DNA of 64,000 nt from Chitinophaga oryzae (GTDB taxonomy: Bacteria; Bacteroidota; Bacteroidia; Chitinophagales; Chitinophagaceae): assembly GCF_012516375.2 (NCBI RefSeq), contig NZ_CP051204.2, positions 1,860,001 to 1,924,000 on the forward strand. The letters run 5' to 3'. The notes below the pieces were generated by a model that was given only the letters and a program-made list of their open reading frames with translations, was not told the DNA's origin and searched no databases. This document shows, one piece after another, positions 60,117 through 64,000 of the stretch. How positions within the stretch are numbered: the stretch's first letter is position 1; each line of letters begins with the position of its first letter. Made by a program: the position numbers and the translations under genes.

Positions 60117-62048
60117 TTACCAGGCTATTCCATAATCTTCGCCATGGTTACTGCTGCCACCCCACAGCGTACCATGTTTGCTGTCAAGATAAATGGCATT
60201 GACAGGGCCGCTGGTGCGCTGTTCAAAGCTGAGGTGATAGCCCATGCTTTCCAGTATGCTGCGTGTTTTTTCAGGCGTATTATTGTTCAGTAACAGACTT
60301 CCCGGCCGTGGCATGCGGTCGCTGACCTTGCTGCCGCCGAGTGACAGCCACAGCTGGTTGGTATTGATATTGGCCGCTTCGGTGGCCTGTTGTACGGTCA
60401 TCCCGAAATCCACTACGTTCACAAAAAATTGTAACAGGTTCTGGTCCTGCGTATCGCCGCCCTGAACGGCGAACGAAAGGAATGGTTTGCCGTCTTTCAG
60501 CGCCATGGAAGGGGTGAGGGTTACACGTGGCCTTTTACCGGGTGCGATTACATTGAACGGGCAGATGGCGGAATCCAATACAAAGCTCTGGAGGCGCTGG
60601 CTCATACCGATGCCGGTACGGCCGGCGATACAGGCGGGCAGCCAGCCGCCGCTGGGGGTGATAGACACTACCCATCCGTCTTTATCCGCTGCCTCCACGC
60701 TGGTAGTGCCCCTCCACAGCCGGTCATGGTAGGCGCTGTCGGCTGACTGCTGCGCGTACAACTGTTCTGTGTCTTTTCCTGTATTGAAAGTAGTGGCGTC
60801 GTGTTTGGGCACAAAGCCACCGGGCTTGCGGCCGTTGGTGGTATCCATATAACCTTTGCGCTCTTCCAGGAAATGCAGGTAAGGATTGCTTTTACCGATA
60901 TAGGGATACGGGTCTCCCGGACCGGCCGCGACATCGTTGCGGTCAGGCAGGATCTGTTTGGCCCGCGCCTTTGCGTAGTCTTTGTTCAGCAGTCCCATGA
61001 TAGCCCTGTTCTTATTGAAATAAGGATCGCCATAATAAAAATCGCGATCGGCGAAAGTAAGGTTCATGGTCTGGTACAGCGTATGGATGTACTGCGGTGA
61101 ATTATAACCCATGGCCTTCAGGTCGAAGTTCTCGAGGATATTAAGGCTTTGCAGCAACATCGGTCCTTGTGTCCATTCCTGCAGTTTGTATACTTCAATA
61201 CCGCGATAGTTGACATGCAGCGGTTCTTCTTCGATGGGTTTCCAGCGGGCCAGGTCTTCGAGGGTAATGAGACCGCCCTGTTCCTGGCAGCCGCGTACAA
61301 ATTCTTTTGCGATGTCTCCTTTGTAGAAACGGTCATAGGCCGCCATGATAGCCTCTTTGCGGCTTTTGTGTTTTTTTAGTGCTTCCTGTTCGGCTTCCAC
61401 CATTTTAGTGAGGGTGGCCAGCAGGTCTTTTTGTATAAACATTTCCCCTGCTTCGGGCGCTTCCCTTTTCTCACCGGGATGGGTAAGGAAAACAGCTTTG
61501 CTGTAAGGCCATTGCTGAATGTATTTTTTACCACGCTCTATGCTGTTGGCCGTCTGCGCTTCTATGGGGTAGCCGGCGGCCATATCCATAGCCGGCGCCA
61601 GCACTTCTTTGAGGCTCATGGTGCCGTACTGTGCCAGCATATAACAGAGCCCTCCGGCGGTACCGGGAGTGACGGCCGCCAGCGGACCGTATTCCGGTGG
61701 GAAATCGTATCCTTTGGATTTGAAGAACGCGGGCGTGGCGCCGGTGGGCGCTACGCCCAGTGCATTGATAGCGATCACTTTCCCTGTTTTCGGGTTGTAG
61801 ATCAGCGCCTGTGTTTCACCGCCCCAGCTCAATACGTCCCACATGGTGCAGGTCGCTGCCAGCATGGCGCAGGCGGCATCTACGGCGTTGCCGCCCCGCT
61901 GGAAAATCATGGCGCCGGCGGTAGCCGCCAGCGGTTTGCCGGTAACGGCCATCCATTTTTTACCGTGCAACGGTGGCTTCTGCGTCTGTTGCGCCTGTAC
62001 GCCTGTCCATAAAAGAATGGCGGCCAGCCATAAAAGAAGATGTCTCAT
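60117..62048 (-). CDS. Gamma-glutamyltransferase family protein
   Basis: This 643-residue secreted protein has a signal peptide (MRHLLLWLAAILLWTGVQAQ). It shows the gamma-glutamyltransferase order: AGAMIFQRGGNAVDAACAML near residue 50, VTPGTAGGLCYML, and the self-cleavage site with Thr448 in RGTTSVEAADKDGW, which becomes the nucleophile of the small subunit. The usual TTHFS reads TTSVE, so it may belong to a divergent subgroup. It is expected to cut gamma-glutamyl or similar amide bonds in the periplasm. It is single and convergent with the secreted protein gene. Confidence 0.9.
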   Translation of the reverse strand: MRHLLLWLAAILLWTGVQAQQTQKPPLHGKKWMAVTGKPLAATAGAMIFQRGGNAVDAACAMLAATCTMWDVLSWGGETQALIYNPKTGKVIAINALGVAPTGATPAFFKSKGYDFPPEYGPLAAVTPGTAGGLCYMLAQYGTMSLKEVLAPAMDMAAGYPIEAQTANSIERGKKYIQQWPYSKAVFLTHPGEKREAPEAGEMFIQKDLLATLTKMVEAEQEALKKHKSRKEAIMAAYDRFYKGDIAKEFVRGCQEQGGLITLEDLARWKPIEEEPLHVNYRGIEVYKLQEWTQGPMLLQSLNILENFDLKAMGYNSPQYIHTLYQTMNLTFADRDFYYGDPYFNKNRAIMGLLNKDYAKARAKQILPDRNDVAAGPGDPYPYIGKSNPYLHFLEERKGYMDTTNGRKPGGFVPKHDATTFNTGKDTEQLYAQQSADSAYHDRLWRGTTSVEAADKDGWVVSITPSGGWLPACIAGRTGIGMSQRLQSFVLDSAICPFNVIAPGKRPRVTLTPSMALKDGKPFLSFAVQGGDTQDQNLLQFFVNVVDFGMTVQQATEAANINTNQLWLSLGGSKVSDRMPRPGSLLLNNNTPEKTRSILESMGYHLSFEQRTSGPVNAIYLDSKHGTLWGGSSNHGEDYGIAW

Positions 62049-62215
62049 AAAGCAAATTTGCGATTTTGGATACTGGTTTTGATTGCAGGCAGCACATGAC
62101 TGCGCCGCCGGGAGACTAAAAATAATAAAGTATCCCTGATTGTGGGAGTACAGGTTGCACCGGAAAATTCTTTTTATTACTTTTTACCTTTCAAAAGCAC
62201 GCAAATTTATCAACC

Positions 62216-63688
62216 ATGATCAAAAACACCTGGCTGCTGACAGCCTGTTTGTTAATAACGGCGAGTGTATCCGCCAACGTTACCCTGCCCGCATTCTTTG
62301 GCAGCGGTATGGTACTGCAACGTGACCAGCCTGTCTGCATCTGGGGCTGGGCCGATAAAGGGGAGAAAGTGACGGTACAGTTTAAATCGCAAAAGCAGTC
62401 CGTGAAGACCGGCAGCGACGGCAAATGGATGGTGAAGCTGAAGCCTGAACAGGCCGGCGGCCCTTTTGTGCTGACCGTTACCGGTAAAAACAATATCACT
62501 TACGACAACGTCATGATGGGGGATGTATGGATCTGTTCCGGGCAGTCCAATATGGAATGGCATGTAAAAGACGCCACCAAAGGCGCAGAAGAGATAAAAG
62601 CGGCCGATTATCCGCAGATCCGGGAGTTTACCGTGAAGAGAACCGTGGCAAAAGAACCGCAGGACAACGTGGCCGAAGCTGCCTGGGTGCCGGCCACGCC
62701 GGAACATGTGGGCAACTTCAGTGCAGTAAGCTACTTCTTTGGGCGCGAACTGTATAAAGAACTGCAGGTGCCAATAGGCCTGATACACACCTCCTGGGGC
62801 GGTACCCAGGTGGAAGCCTGGATCAGCAGGAAAGGGTTCCTGGGCAGCGAAACCTTCCGGGCCATGATGTCGGAGCCACTGGGCATCGATTCCATCACCG
62901 GGCCTAACGGTTATCCCGCCTGCCTGTTCAACGCCATGATACATCCGCTGCTGTCTTACGGCATCAAAGGGGCTATCTGGTACCAGGGAGAAAGCAATGC
63001 CGGCCGTGCTTACCAATACCGTCAGTCATTTCCGCTGATGATCACCGACTGGCGCAATCAGTGGAAACAGGGCGATTTTCCGTTCTATTTTGTACAGCTG
63101 GCCAGCTACGATCCTACCCGCGGCAAAGGAGAAGGTAACAGCAACAACGGCAGCAACTGGGCGGAACTGCGGGAAGCACAGGCCATGACACTGTCACTGC
63201 CGCATACAGGCATGGCCGTTACCACCGATATCGGTGAACGAAATGATATCCATCCCAGGAACAAACAGGACGTTGGCAAACGCCTGGCACTGAATGTACT
63301 GAAAAACGTATATGCCAAACCGGTAGTTCCCGCCGGACCAGCCTACAAATCCATGGACATCAGCGGTAACAAAGCGCTGATATCTTTTACCGATCCGGGA
63401 TCAGGGCTGGTGGTCAAAGACCGCTACGGCTACCTGAAAGGCTTCGAAGTAGCCGGCGCCGACCAGCGTTTCTACTATGCCAAAGCTGCGATCGTAAATG
63501 GAAAAGTGGAAGTATACAGCGAGCAGGTAACAACCCCTGTGGCGGTGCGCTACAACTGGGCCGATGATGCGGCCGACGGTAATCTCTTTAACAAAGAGGG
63601 ACTTCCGGCAGCACCCTTCCGCACCGACCAGTGGAAAGGAGTGACCGAGAACGTGGTGTATCAGTTGCCGAAGGCAGGAAACAGATAA
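62216..63688 (+). CDS. Sialate O-acetylesterase (SGNH-type)
   Basis: This 490-residue secreted enzyme has a signal peptide (LLTACLLITASVSA). A beta-sandwich (about 20-100, FGSGMVLQRDQPVCIWGWA) precedes the SGNH-like esterase core. The nucleophile is Ser111 in CSGQSNMEW. GLIHTSWGGTQVEAWIS, GAIWYQGESNA and the histidine region ERNDIHPRNKQDVGKRLAL complete the family pattern. It removes acetyl esters from sialic acids or other sugars. It lies near two SusCD loci but in the opposite direction and several kilobases away, so a link is only possible. A terminator follows. Confidence 0.93.
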   Translation: MIKNTWLLTACLLITASVSANVTLPAFFGSGMVLQRDQPVCIWGWADKGEKVTVQFKSQKQSVKTGSDGKWMVKLKPEQAGGPFVLTVTGKNNITYDNVMMGDVWICSGQSNMEWHVKDATKGAEEIKAADYPQIREFTVKRTVAKEPQDNVAEAAWVPATPEHVGNFSAVSYFFGRELYKELQVPIGLIHTSWGGTQVEAWISRKGFLGSETFRAMMSEPLGIDSITGPNGYPACLFNAMIHPLLSYGIKGAIWYQGESNAGRAYQYRQSFPLMITDWRNQWKQGDFPFYFVQLASYDPTRGKGEGNSNNGSNWAELREAQAMTLSLPHTGMAVTTDIGERNDIHPRNKQDVGKRLALNVLKNVYAKPVVPAGPAYKSMDISGNKALISFTDPGSGLVVKDRYGYLKGFEVAGADQRFYYAKAAIVNGKVEVYSEQVTTPVAVRYNWADDAADGNLFNKEGLPAAPFRTDQWKGVTENVVYQLPKAGNR

Positions 63689-63707
63689 TGATAATATTAT
63701 TTTGCAA

Positions 63708-63735
63708 AGGCGCCCTTAATGGGCGCCTGGCTTTT
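63708..63735 (+). terminator. Esterase gene terminator
   Basis: Perfect 8-bp GC-rich stem AGGCGCCC / GGGCGCCT with loop TTAAT, followed by GGCTTTTT, about 20 bases after the stop. Confidence 0.8.
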
Positions 63736-63850
63736 TCCTTTCTCCCCCAAAACGCTTTCTAAACAATTAACTGAGAAGGGCCGCATTGTGCCAGCACTTC
63801 AGCATCTATTGCATCCTCATTACTTCAAACACTTTTTTCATATTCCACTA

Positions 63851-64000
63851 TTAAGCTGAAGCAAGCACCTTTACCGTCACCAGCAGCTGCCCGGTATGCC
63901 GCATGGTATGCTCGGCGGCATGGAACAGCAGCCCCTGTACGGTGGAGGGGAGCTGTTTGCGGCCTACGCCCCGGAAATCCGTCAGGGTGGCGGGATCTGT
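63851..64000 (-). CDS. DinB-like family protein, C-terminal end (5' part outside window)
   Basis: The minus-strand frame is open from the window edge to a TAA at 63851-63853, giving the last 49 residues. They contain TVQGLLFHAAEHTMRHTGQL, the typical last helix of the DinB/YfiT four-helix superfamily, with the metal-binding His of EHTMRHTGQ. Members are thiol-S-transferase-like proteins of varied function. Only the end is visible, so substrate and length are unknown. Confidence 0.75.
   Translation of the reverse strand, partial: TDPATLTDFRGVGRKQLPSTVQGLLFHAAEHTMRHTGQLLVTVKVLASA

Overview
The window looks like chromosomal DNA of a Bacteroidota bacterium of the Chitinophaga type. The evidence is two tandem ECF sigma / FecR anti-sigma / SusC / SusD loci, a type IX secretion (T9SS) type-B cargo protein followed by a PorP/SprF-like gene, PorT-like outer-membrane barrels, a lysine/alanine-rich histone-H1-like protein beside rplU-rpmA, a tmRNA whose tag reads GESNYAMAA, and promoters that fit the Bacteroidota consensus (-33 TTTG, -7 TAnnTTTG). 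The genus is inferred; no 16S rRNA gene is present.

Layout. 1-8 kb: the 3' part of a metallophosphoesterase, two outer-membrane barrel genes, lon, then pdxJ and ahcY on the minus strand. 8.3-21.3 kb: one plus-strand cluster encoding a 2431-residue Calx-beta adhesin with a T9SS type-B sorting domain, a PorP/SprF-like protein, a PorE-like OmpA lipoprotein, and a second Calx-beta protein with about nine N-terminal 46-residue repeats. 21.6-26.6 kb: minus-strand genes for GNAT, DsbA-like, PrsW-like, a PolX-like PHP protein, an H1-like protein, L27 and L21. 27-31.2 kb: GH3-family ligase, dxr, rseP. 31.3-36.3 kb: tmRNA followed by an AT-richer accessory stretch. This stretch holds a two-gene operon (MazG-like pyrophosphohydrolase plus a GIY-YIG / DUF2075 helicase / LexA-like S24 fusion), a decayed IS256-type transposase, an intact IS3-family element with 4-bp target duplication, and a small DUF3606 gene. 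36.3-43.2 kb: MFS exporter, AraC regulator, epoxide hydrolase, lipoprotein and amidohydrolase. 43.3-57.1 kb: two sigma-FecR-SusC-SusD units on the minus strand. 57.4-64 kb: VOC protein, SH3-like protein, GrpB protein, secreted protein, gamma-glutamyltransferase, sialate O-acetylesterase, and the 3' end of a DinB-like gene.

How the genes work together. The 8-21 kb cluster resembles the SprB-SprF arrangement, in which a giant cargo travels with a dedicated PorP/SprF-like outer-membrane partner. The two SusCD units each carry their own sigma/anti-sigma pair but no degradative enzyme. A possible antisense sRNA lies just upstream of one susC gene.

The strongest candidate for an undescribed system is the MazG-like / GIY-YIG-DUF2075-S24 operon immediately downstream of ssrA. 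Its large protein carries an Ala-Gly site and a Ser/Lys pair placed as in LexA and UmuD, which suggests a nuclease-helicase switched by self-cleavage. A second theme is intergenic DNA made of short-period repeats arranged as inverted arms, including perfect 32-bp and 37-bp inverted repeats.
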